Positions 16,425 through 24,123 of a stretch of 64,000 nucleotides of DNA are shown one piece after another. Under the pieces are notes generated by a model, which was not told the DNA's origin, made no database searches, and saw only the letters and a program-made list of their open reading frames with translations. Numbering within the stretch: position 1 is the first letter of the stretch; every line of letters begins with the position of its first letter. The stretch spans positions 380,157 to 444,156 of the forward strand of contig CCNB01000004.1 of NCBI GenBank assembly GCA_000824785.1, written 5' to 3'. This DNA is from Mesorhizobium plurifarium (GTDB taxonomy: Bacteria; Pseudomonadota; Alphaproteobacteria; Rhizobiales; Rhizobiaceae). The position numbers and the translations under genes were made by a program.

Positions 16425-16699
16425 GCTGTTCCCTTCCGCTGGTTCTCAAGTTCTTGCTTTTGCCTATGGTAAGGAGGGTGCAAAACCGCTGTAAAGCCCG
16501 CGCCGCGCCGCGACACCGCTTTCCTTTGCCGGCATGGCCAAAAAAATTTAAGCCATAGCCGCGTCAATCTTCGTTTGTGGCAATCGCTGCAAAGTGTAGC
16601 TTCTGCCCGGGCTGCCGTCGGTCAACGGTGCCGCCAGGGAGCCGCTGCAGCCGCATTCATGAGGTCGATCGCTCAATCCGCGATGAAGCTCTGGCCGCG
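16425..16699. promoter_or_regulatory. Divergent intergenic region between the hydantoin operon and the MFS operon
   Basis: A 275-bp gap between two divergently transcribed operons, so promoters in both directions are expected here. It includes a more A/T-rich stretch around 16540-16560 (a run of seven A then TTTAAG). I found no convincing palindromic operator, and no regulator gene is adjacent. The limits of the right-hand operon depend on the start chosen for the MFS gene. Confidence 0.4.
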
Positions 16700-17923
16700 A
16701 TGAGGCTTTGGCACAATGCAGAGCGCTCCCGCGCCATGCTGCCGATCATGGTCGGCATCTGCCTTGCTTGCATCGGCAGCGCCATGCTGACCACCGCCGT
16801 GTCGCTGCATCTCGGCAAGCCCGGCATTTCTCCCCAGGTCGTGCAGATCGTGCTGACCGCCTACCCCGTGGGCTTCCTCGTCGGATGCCTGGTCACGCGT
16901 CCGGCCGTGGCCCAATACGGTCACGAGCGCACCTTTGTCGTGGTCCTGGTGCTGGCGCTGCTGGCGGCGTTGGGCTTCGTCTTCACCGACTTCCTGCCGA
17001 GCTGGATCTGCTTTCGCCTGCTTGGCGGCATGGCAATGGCGTCGCTGTTCGTCGTTTGCGAAAGCTGGATCAACCTCTACGCCGAGCATCACAATCGCGG
17101 CGCGCTGTTCTCGATCTACATGCTGACGACGGCGATCGCCGTGCTGCTCGGTCAGGTGCTGGTCGCGCTCGCCGGCCCGCAGTCGCCGCATCTGTTCCTG
17201 GTGGCCGCCGCGACTGTGCTGCTGGCGCTGGTCTCCAAATTCGTCGGCGGACGCTGGCCGGCGCTGCCGGTCGCCGAACCGGAGCACGCAAGTTCCGCAA
17301 GGCCGGTCAAACGTCTCGGCCCGTTGGCGCTGTTCCGGCTGGCGCCGGTAACGGTGGTCGCGATCTTCCAGGGCGGCATCACCAACATGAACATCTTCGT
17401 GCTGACGCCGATCTACGGCACGCAGATCGGGCTCTCGGCGGCAACGACCGTCGGGCTCGTGACGACCATCAGCATCGCCGGCATGCTGGCGCAAACGCCC
17501 GTCGGCTGGCTGTCGGACCGGTTCGAACGACGCATCATATTGCTTGTCCAAGGCATTCTGTCGGTCACGCTCTGCGCCGCCATCGCCTGGCTCGGCAATT
17601 CTTCGGTGCCGCTGCTCTTCGTGCTGTTCTTTATCTACGGCTGCACGGCGCTGACGGTCTATCCGGTGGCGATGGCCTTCGGCGCCTCGCAATTGCACAG
17701 CCGGCACATGGTCGGCGCCTCGGGCACGCTGCTGCTGCTATATTCGATCGGCAATGTCGCGACGCCCGGCATTTCGGCCGGCCTGATGGAGCATATGGGC
17801 GCGCCGGCCATGTTCCTGCTGCTTGGTGGCGGCGCCGTGCTGGTGGCGATAGCTGCCTGCTACAATCTTCTGCGCCGGCCTGTCGTTGCGCCGGCGATGC
17901 AAGCAGTTGAGGAGCGGGCCTGA
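16700..17923 (+). CDS. MFS transporter (YcaD-like)
   Basis: About 407 residues with roughly 12 hydrophobic segments. A YcaD-type signature 'CESWINLYAEHH' is near residue 117, where many members have ESWL or ESWI, and a typical MFS loop 'GWLSDRFERRI' follows TM8. It is probably the uptake or export carrier for the substrate handled by the following enzymes. The start is uncertain. I use the ATG at 16700 (MRLWHN), but an ATG at 16736 would start just before the first membrane segment. The frame upstream of 16700 looks non-coding. Its TGA overlaps the ATG of the next gene (TGATG). Confidence 0.83.
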   Translation: MRLWHNAERSRAMLPIMVGICLACIGSAMLTTAVSLHLGKPGISPQVVQIVLTAYPVGFLVGCLVTRPAVAQYGHERTFVVVLVLALLAALGFVFTDFLPSWICFRLLGGMAMASLFVVCESWINLYAEHHNRGALFSIYMLTTAIAVLLGQVLVALAGPQSPHLFLVAAATVLLALVSKFVGGRWPALPVAEPEHASSARPVKRLGPLALFRLAPVTVVAIFQGGITNMNIFVLTPIYGTQIGLSAATTVGLVTTISIAGMLAQTPVGWLSDRFERRIILLVQGILSVTLCAAIAWLGNSSVPLLFVLFFIYGCTALTVYPVAMAFGASQLHSRHMVGASGTLLLLYSIGNVATPGISAGLMEHMGAPAMFLLLGGGAVLVAIAACYNLLRRPVVAPAMQAVEERA

Positions 17924-18687
17924 TGACGAATGCAGCAACGAACCGCCTCGAAGGCGACGTCATCCTGATCGCCGGTGCTGCGAGCGGCATCGGCGCGGCA
18001 ATCGCGCGGCGCTGCGTCGCCGAAGGCGCAAGGGTCGTCTGCGCGGATTATGACCTCAAGCCGGCGATCGAGCTTGCCGAAGCGCTGGGACCAGCTGCCG
18101 CCGCTTGCCAGTGCGATGTGACGAAGGCCGAGTCCGCCAAGGCAGCCGTTGAATTCGCGCGGCGGAAATTTGGACGGCTCGACGGGCTCGTGCACAACGC
18201 CGCCGCGCCCTCGACCAGCGCCACCGTCGTCGACCTTGACGAAAGCGCCTGGCGGCACGAGATCGATGTCGGCCTGACCGGCGCCTTCCTGATGAGCAAG
18301 TTCGCCGTGCCGCCGATCGCCGCGAGCGGCGGCGGCTCGGTCGTCTTCATCGGCTCCCAATTCGGACGCGTCGCCACCGCCAGGGCCGTCGCCTATTGCG
18401 CCGCCAAGGCCGGCCTGATCCACCTCGCCAAGGCGATGGCCGTCGACCACGCGGCCGACAAGATCCGCGTCAACAGCCTGTCGCCGGGCGCCGTGGCGAC
18501 GACGCGGCTGCTGCGCCGGTTCGCCGATTTCGAAGCGGCCAATGCCGGCCTCGGGCCTGCCCATCTGCTCGGCCGCATCGCGGATCCCGACGAGATCGCC
18601 GCGGCGGCGGCTTTCCTGCTTTCCTCAGACGCATCCTTCGTCACCGGATCCGACATGCTTGTGGACGGCGGCTATGCAACGCGCTGA
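17923..18687 (+). CDS. SDR-family oxidoreductase
   Basis: A 254-residue classical short-chain dehydrogenase. The NAD(P)-binding motif AGAASGIG is at 17-24, HNAAAP at about 91-96, and the active site S145, Y158, K162 (YCAAK) is complete. The C-terminal 'FVTGSDMLVDGGYA' is the usual family ending. The acidic residue after the second strand (AD-Y-D) suggests NAD preference. The substrate is unknown. It is translationally coupled to the MFS gene by a 1-bp overlap and followed after 27 bp by an epimerase-like gene, so it belongs to the same operon. Confidence 0.85.
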   Translation: MTNAATNRLEGDVILIAGAASGIGAAIARRCVAEGARVVCADYDLKPAIELAEALGPAAAACQCDVTKAESAKAAVEFARRKFGRLDGLVHNAAAPSTSATVVDLDESAWRHEIDVGLTGAFLMSKFAVPPIAASGGGSVVFIGSQFGRVATARAVAYCAAKAGLIHLAKAMAVDHAADKIRVNSLSPGAVATTRLLRRFADFEAANAGLGPAHLLGRIADPDEIAAAAAFLLSSDASFVTGSDMLVDGGYATR

Positions 18688-18714
18688 ACCCGAAACCCTT
18701 TCAGAGGAGTTCCC

Positions 18715-19737
18715 ATGACCTTGCTCGTCACCGGCGGTACCGGCTTCGTCATGAGCGTGGTCGCGCGCGCCTGGCTGGATCGCGATCCCAAAGCCAAGGC
18801 CGTGATCCTCGACCGGTCCGGCCTCGACGCCGCGGCCGAAAAGCATTTCGCGCCGGTGCGCGACCGGCTGACAGTGATTTCCGCCGACATTCTCGACGCG
18901 AAAGCCTGGTCAGCGACGCTCGACAGGCAAGGCATCACCGCGATCGTCCATGGCGCGACGATCACGCCGATCTCGCGCGGCAGCGCCAAGGAGGCCAAGC
19001 GCCAGCCGGAGGCCGAGGACCCGGCCCGCATCGTCGACGTCAATCTCATGGGCACCGTGCGCATGCTGGACTGGGCGCGCACGAATCCCGACCTGAAGCG
19101 CTTCATCTATGTCAGCTCCGGTTCCGTCTACCGCCACAATGGGCCCGATTGGGCGAGCGAGCCGCTGCCGGAAGACGGTTATGTCGCGCCGCTGACGCTT
19201 TACGGCATCTCGAAATTCGCCTCCGAAATGGTCACCAACCGTTATGCCGACCTGTTCGGCCTGTCGGCGGTCTCGGTGCGGCTCGCTTCGGTCTATGGTC
19301 CGATGGACCGCGCCACCGAGAGCCGCAACTTCCGCCATGTCCCCAACCGCGTCGCGCATATGGCCCTGGCCGGCGAGACGATCAGGCCGAACAGCCTGGA
19401 ACCCGTCGGCGACTATGTCGCCTCGACCGACGTTGCCGCCGCCATTCTCGCGCTGATCGATGCGCCGCGCCTCAACTACCGCCACTACAATATCGGCTCG
19501 GGGTCGAGCCAGACCATCGGCGAGATCATCGGCTGGGCAGCCGAACGCGTGCCGGGACTGAAGGCCGAGGTGACGCCGGGCGAAGATGCCAATATCGTTC
19601 AGGATGTGGCGCTGAAAGGCGGCATGTGGGGCGCCTATGACATCGCCCGCATTATGCGAGATACCGCATGGCGGCCGCGCCCCGGCAAGGAAGCCTTCCA
19701 CGCCTACATGGACTGGATTGCCGCCAACGAAAGCTGA
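18715..19737 (+). CDS. NAD-dependent epimerase/dehydratase family protein
   Basis: A 340-residue extended SDR. The active-site residues S135 (YVSSGSVYR), Y163 and K167 (LYGISKFASE) are present. The N-terminal nucleotide motif reads GGTGFVMS, so the third glycine of the usual GxxGxxG pattern is methionine, an oddity that may widen or alter dinucleotide binding. A good ribosome-binding site (AGAGGAG) precedes the ATG. Members act on nucleotide sugars but also on many other hydroxy compounds. With ureide-type hydrolases downstream, a sugar role is not certain. Confidence 0.8.
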   Translation: MTLLVTGGTGFVMSVVARAWLDRDPKAKAVILDRSGLDAAAEKHFAPVRDRLTVISADILDAKAWSATLDRQGITAIVHGATITPISRGSAKEAKRQPEAEDPARIVDVNLMGTVRMLDWARTNPDLKRFIYVSSGSVYRHNGPDWASEPLPEDGYVAPLTLYGISKFASEMVTNRYADLFGLSAVSVRLASVYGPMDRATESRNFRHVPNRVAHMALAGETIRPNSLEPVGDYVASTDVAAAILALIDAPRLNYRHYNIGSGSSQTIGEIIGWAAERVPGLKAEVTPGEDANIVQDVALKGGMWGAYDIARIMRDTAWRPRPGKEAFHAYMDWIAANES

Positions 19738-19765
19738 CCCAAGCCAAGCCGAAGGAGGACGAGAG

Positions 19766-20698
19766 ATGCCGATCGATCCGCAGCAAGCGTCGCAGCCGCG
19801 CGACTTTGTCGGCTACGGCCCGCACCCGCCCTTCGTCGCCTGGCCGGGCGGCGTCAAGCTCGCCGTCAACCTCGTGCTCAACTACGAGGAAGGCTCCGAG
19901 TACAACTGGCTGGAAGACGGCCGCAACGACAATTGGGGCGAATACAATCTGACCGGCAGCATGCCGGTGCGCGACCTCGGCACCGAGACGCATTACGAAT
20001 ATGGCAGCCGCGCCGGCGTCTGGCGCCTGGCCAGGCTGTTCGACCGCTACGACATTCCGGTCACCTTTTCCGCCTGCGCCGTGGCGCTCGAACGCAACCC
20101 GCCCTTGGTCGAATGGATGAAGACTCGCAGACATGACCTGATGGGCCATGGCCTGCGCTGGATCGACTACACGACGATGGCGCGAGCTGAGGAAGAGCGC
20201 CACCTGCACGAGGCGATCGCGCTTTACGAGAAGCTGCTCGGCAAGCGGCCGCTCGGCTGGAACTGCCGCTCGCTGCCCAGCGTCAACACGCGCGACCTTC
20301 TGGTCGAGGAAGGCGGCTTCCTCTACCACTCCGATCCCTGCAATGACGACCTGCCCTATTTTCTCGACCACCGGGGCACGGAGATCCTCGTCGTCCCCTA
20401 CTCCAAGACGCTCAACGACAGCCGCTACCTCGTCGCGCCCGGTTACGGCAATCCGCGCGACTTCGCTGAGGATTGCCGCGCGGCCATCGACTATATGCTC
20501 TCCGAAGCCGACGAGATTGGCGGCCGCATGCTGACCATCGGCATTCACGCCCGCTGGACGGGCCAGCCCAACCGGGCATCAGGCCTGCGCGAGGTGATCG
20601 AGCATGTCCAAAAGAGCGACGGCGCCGCCTTCATGCGCCGCGAGGACATAGCCCGCTTCTGGCACGCCAACCATGCCCGCTTCGAGCAGCGCGGCTGA
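19766..20698 (+). CDS. PuuE-like polysaccharide-deacetylase family hydrolase (allantoinase-type)
   Basis: A 310-residue NodB-fold protein of the PuuE branch, shown by 'NLVLNYEEGSEYN' near residue 37 and 'MGHGLRWIDYTT' near residue 130. The HGxRWIDY segment is typical of metal-independent allantoinase PuuE and relatives, and size (about 300-310) agrees. It would open a cyclic amide or ureide ring or remove an acyl group. A strong ribosome-binding site (GAAGGAGGAC) lies 6 bp before the ATG, and the longer open frame upstream is shadow. A dihydroorotase-like gene starts 3 bp downstream, so two unrelated ring-opening folds are paired. Confidence 0.82.
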   Translation: MPIDPQQASQPRDFVGYGPHPPFVAWPGGVKLAVNLVLNYEEGSEYNWLEDGRNDNWGEYNLTGSMPVRDLGTETHYEYGSRAGVWRLARLFDRYDIPVTFSACAVALERNPPLVEWMKTRRHDLMGHGLRWIDYTTMARAEEERHLHEAIALYEKLLGKRPLGWNCRSLPSVNTRDLLVEEGGFLYHSDPCNDDLPYFLDHRGTEILVVPYSKTLNDSRYLVAPGYGNPRDFAEDCRAAIDYMLSEADEIGGRMLTIGIHARWTGQPNRASGLREVIEHVQKSDGAAFMRREDIARFWHANHARFEQRG

Positions 20699-20701
20699 GG
20701 G

Positions 20702-22036
20702 ATGTTCGACACGCTGGTCCGTGGTGGAACGGTGGTGAATGCCGACGGCCTAAGCCGCGGTGATATCGGCATTGCCGCGGGCAAGGTCGCGGCAATCATC
20801 GCGCCCGACGAAGCCGCCGAAGCCAGGACGGTCGTCGACGCCTCCGGCTGTTTCGTGCTGCCCGGCCTTGTCGATGCGCATGTGCATCTGCGCGATCCCG
20901 GCTTGACCCACAAGGAGGATTTTTCCTCCGGAACACATGCCGCCGCATTGGGCGGCGTGACGACCGTGCTCGACATGCCGACCGACGAACCGTGGACCGC
21001 AACGGCTGAGCAGCTTGCTGACAAGATGGCGACCGCCGAAGGCCGTATCCACGTCGATGTCGGCCTGCAGGCCGTCGTCGGCCGCGACCTGTCGCTTGTC
21101 CCTCGCCTGCTCGACCGCGCGCCGGTGTCGTTCGAGTTGTTCACCGCCGACGTGCCGGACGCCTTCCTCTTCGCCACGCTCGACAAGGTGGCCGAAGCGC
21201 TGAAAGCGTTCACCGGCGCCGACACGCTGATCGGCATCTCACCCGGCGACCAATCGATCCTGACCGGCAGCTCCGAGCGAGATCGCTCGGGCACGATCAC
21301 TGCCTTCCTGGACAGCCGGCCGCCGCTGGCCGAAGCCAACGGCATCGCCCGCGCGCTGGTCGCCGCCGCCTCGGCCGAGGCGAGGATCCATGTCCGCCAG
21401 ATCAATTCCGAACTGGGTGTCGAAACCTGGAGCCGGCTGCGCGGCATCGCCGACGCCAGCGTCGAGACGACGCCGCAGAACCTGTTCTTCACGGCGCAAG
21501 ATTACGAAACGCAGGGCGCCAATCTCAAGGCCTCGCCGCCCTTGCGCTCGTCTCACGACGTCGATGCGCTGCGCGCCGCGCTCGGCGCGGGGCTGATCGA
21601 CATCGTCGCCACCGACCACGCCCCGCATGCGCCGGCCGAGAAGGCGGCGCGCTATGCTGCTTTCGCCGACATACCGGGCGGCATGCCGGGATTGCAGACG
21701 CTGCTTCCCGCCATGCTGAGGCTGATCGACGAAGGGCTTATCGGCCTACCCGACCTGGTGCGCATGTGCTCATCCAATCCCGCCGAGCGCTTCGGCATCG
21801 GCCGGCGCAAAGGCCGCATTGCCGCCGGATACGATGCCGATCTGCTGATCGTCGACCCACGCCGATCCAGCATCATCGCCAATGCCGACCAGGTGTCGCG
21901 GGCAGGCTATACGCCCTTCGACGGCTGGACCGTGAAAGCGCGGCTCACCAGCGTCTTCCTGCGCGGCATCGAGATCGTGCGCGACGGGCGGCTGGTCGGC
22001 CGGGCGCAGGGAAAGATCGTCACCAGGGAGAGCTGA
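20702..22036 (+). CDS. Dihydroorotase/allantoinase-like amidohydrolase with altered metal ligands
   Basis: A 444-residue amidohydrolase with the N-terminal HxH pair H60/H62 (DAHVHLRDPG) and the late aspartate in 'IVATDHAPHAP'. The other canonical ligands are changed: the position of the carboxylated lysine reads 'SFELF' (E145), the VHAE histidine region reads 'ISPGDQS', and the HxSt histidine reads 'VRQINS'. It may therefore be mononuclear, use Glu as bridging ligand, or have a changed reaction. It sits between the PuuE-like gene and an SDR. 'Allantoinase' is a family label only; the substrate is unknown. Confidence 0.8.
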   Translation: MFDTLVRGGTVVNADGLSRGDIGIAAGKVAAIIAPDEAAEARTVVDASGCFVLPGLVDAHVHLRDPGLTHKEDFSSGTHAAALGGVTTVLDMPTDEPWTATAEQLADKMATAEGRIHVDVGLQAVVGRDLSLVPRLLDRAPVSFELFTADVPDAFLFATLDKVAEALKAFTGADTLIGISPGDQSILTGSSERDRSGTITAFLDSRPPLAEANGIARALVAAASAEARIHVRQINSELGVETWSRLRGIADASVETTPQNLFFTAQDYETQGANLKASPPLRSSHDVDALRAALGAGLIDIVATDHAPHAPAEKAARYAAFADIPGGMPGLQTLLPAMLRLIDEGLIGLPDLVRMCSSNPAERFGIGRRKGRIAAGYDADLLIVDPRRSSIIANADQVSRAGYTPFDGWTVKARLTSVFLRGIEIVRDGRLVGRAQGKIVTRES

Positions 22037-22041
22037 ACACC

Positions 22042-22815
22042 ATGGCCCTGCTCGCCAACAAGACCGCCATCGTCACCGGAGCGAGTTCCGGCATCGGCCG
22101 CGCCATCGCGCTGAAGTTCGCCGCCGAAGGCGCCAACATCGTCGTCGCCGACACGGTGGAGCAGCCGATCGAGGGTGGCCAGAGCACAGTCGAGTTGATC
22201 CGTTCGGCCGGCGGCACAGCCATTTACGTCAAGACCGACATCTCCGACTGGAGTGCCGTCGACGCGCTTATCGGCGCAACCGTCGGTCGCTTCGGTCGGC
22301 TCGACGTGATGGTGAACAATGCCGCGATCTACACCAGCACCAACCTGATCGAGACCACGCCGGAACAGTGGAACCGCGTCATCGGCGTCAATTTGACGGG
22401 CTTCTTCTACTGCAACAAACGCGCCGTCACCCAGATGCTGACCCAGGCGCCGGTCAACGAGGCGCGCGGCCGCATCATCAACATCTCATCGCAGCACGGC
22501 ATGGTCGCCTGCCCCGGCGACTTTCCCTATTCGGTGAGCAAGGGCGGCATCGTGCAGATGACGCGCCAGATCGCGGTCGACCATGCCGACGACCTGATCG
22601 TCTGCAACGCGATTGCGCCGGGCAAGATCATCACCGGCAAGCCGGGCGTCGCCAACGACCCCGACGCGCTTGACTATTCGCGCCGCCGCACGCCCTGGCC
22701 GCGGCTCGGCCACCCGAATGACGTGGCAGGCGCTGCGCTCTTTCTCGCCAGCGACATGGCGAGCTACGTCACCGGCATAAACCTGATGGTGGATGGCGGC
22801 TGGATGGCGGGCTGA
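22042..22815 (+). CDS. SDR-family oxidoreductase
   Basis: A 257-residue classical SDR. Cofactor motif TGASSGIG is at 12-19, NNAA at about 92-95, and active-site residues S150 (INISSQHG), Y163 and K167 (YSVSKGG) are in place, with the usual C-terminal 'YVTGINLMVDGGW'. The Asp after the second beta strand (VVADT) suggests NAD. It is the last gene of the operon and lies 5 bp after the amidohydrolase stop. It resembles glucose/ribitol-type dehydrogenases in form, but the substrate cannot be inferred. Confidence 0.85.
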   Translation: MALLANKTAIVTGASSGIGRAIALKFAAEGANIVVADTVEQPIEGGQSTVELIRSAGGTAIYVKTDISDWSAVDALIGATVGRFGRLDVMVNNAAIYTSTNLIETTPEQWNRVIGVNLTGFFYCNKRAVTQMLTQAPVNEARGRIINISSQHGMVACPGDFPYSVSKGGIVQMTRQIAVDHADDLIVCNAIAPGKIITGKPGVANDPDALDYSRRRTPWPRLGHPNDVAGAALFLASDMASYVTGINLMVDGGWMAG

Positions 22816-22876
22816 CAGCCGCCAGCCCGGGCCGCCGCCCGGTATTCGGGGACAGGAACCTTTGCGGAAACCACCC

Positions 22877-22901
22877 GTTGACCCTGCTGCGAGGGGTCAA
22901 C
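22877..22901. promoter_or_regulatory. 8-bp perfect inverted repeat upstream of the efflux operon
   Basis: GTTGACCC, nine bases, GGGTCAAC. The repeat ends about 20 bp before the TTG start used for the EmrA-like gene. The only purine-rich candidate ribosome-binding site (GAGGGG) lies in its right arm, so either a repressor operator or an RNA hairpin affecting translation is possible. No regulator gene is adjacent. Confidence 0.5.
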
Positions 22902-22920
22902 GATTCTGGGTTCCGTTGCC

Positions 22921-24123
22921 TTGGACGCGAAAACCGAAAGAAAAGAGCGCGAAACCGCTCCCGCCGAAGAAGCGCGGGCTGAGTCCAGATCCGACCAGCG
23001 GCAACGGCCGCCGGGCGACGAAAAGCGCGTGGAAAACGGGCGCGGCGACGAGCAAGCGCAAGACACTCAGGCGAATGACAGCGCGCCCGACGGCAACAGA
23101 CCCGGCCTCATCAAACGCCATCCCTATATAGCGGCGATCGTCGCGATCCTCATACTGTTGGTCATCGCCGCCGTGGTCATCTGGTGGATCAACGCACGGC
23201 AGTATGAATGGACCGACGACGCCTTCATCGACGCCCGCACGGTGACGGTCGGCGCAGAAATTGCCGGACGCATCACCGATGTCGCCGTCACCGACAACCA
23301 GCCGGTCGAGGCCGGCGCCGTGCTTCTGCGCATCGACGACAGCGATTATCAGGCCTCGCTCAAACAGGCGCAAGCCGGCGTGGTTGCCGCGCGGGCCGAT
23401 ATCGCCAATGTGCAGGCCCAAACCGAGGCGCAGAACGCCAAGATCGATGCCGCCGAAAAGCAGGTGGCGCAGGCTCAGGCGGCGCTCGAATTCGCCAGAT
23501 CCGAGGACCAGCGCAACCGTGAGCTCCTGGCCAAGGGCACCGCGACGCAACAGCAGGCCCAGCAGGCCGCTTCGACCCTGCGCCAGGACCAGGCATCGCT
23601 CGATGCCGCCAACGCCAATGCCGAGGCCGCGAAAAGCCAGGTGGCGGTTCTGCAGGCTCAAGGCAAGAGTGCCGAAGCCAAGCTTCGGCAGGCCGAGGCC
23701 GCCGAGAACCAGGCCAAGACCACCCTCACTCGCACGACCATCACGGCACCGGTCGCCGGCCATGCCACCAACATCACGGCGGCGAAAGGCACCTATGCGC
23801 AACCCGGCCAGGTGCTGATGATGTTCGTGCCCAACAATGTCTGGGTGAAAGCCAATTTCAAGGAGACGCAGCTCGACCTGATGCGACCGGGCCAGCCCGT
23901 CGACATCGCCATCGACGCCTATCCGGAAAAGACCTTCCATGGCCATGTCGACAGCGTCCAGGCCGGCAGCGGCACGGCGTTCAGCCTGCTGCCTGCCGAA
24001 AACGCCACCGGCAATTTCGTCAAGGTGGTGCAGCGCGTTCCGGTCAAGATCGTGTTCGACCAGCCCCCCGGCGTCTATCTCGGTCCCGGCATGTCGGTGG
24101 TGCCGACGGTCAAGGTACGATGA
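22921..24123 (+). CDS. EmrA/HlyD-family membrane fusion protein
   Basis: A 400-residue periplasmic adaptor. A charged cytoplasmic N-terminus (1-60) leads to one membrane segment (about 66-90, 'YIAAIVAILILLVIAAVV'). A biotinyl-lipoyl domain, a long Ala/Gln-rich coiled-coil hairpin (about 140-265) and a beta-barrel end follow. It would link the DHA2 pump encoded next to an outer-membrane channel for drug efflux. No ATG is in frame before the coding signal. TTG at 22921 is used here, but an ATT at 22903, 6 bp after GAGGGG, is possible. Its stop overlaps the pump gene by 4 bp. Confidence 0.87.
   Translation: MDAKTERKERETAPAEEARAESRSDQRQRPPGDEKRVENGRGDEQAQDTQANDSAPDGNRPGLIKRHPYIAAIVAILILLVIAAVVIWWINARQYEWTDDAFIDARTVTVGAEIAGRITDVAVTDNQPVEAGAVLLRIDDSDYQASLKQAQAGVVAARADIANVQAQTEAQNAKIDAAEKQVAQAQAALEFARSEDQRNRELLAKGTATQQQAQQAASTLRQDQASLDAANANAEAAKSQVAVLQAQGKSAEAKLRQAEAAENQAKTTLTRTTITAPVAGHATNITAAKGTYAQPGQVLMMFVPNNVWVKANFKETQLDLMRPGQPVDIAIDAYPEKTFHGHVDSVQAGSGTAFSLLPAENATGNFVKVVQRVPVKIVFDQPPGVYLGPGMSVVPTVKVR

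Noticed and set aside
20702..22036. Naming the dihydroorotase-like gene pyrC or allantoinase
   Set aside because: Several metal ligands differ and there is no pyrimidine or purine pathway gene beside it.
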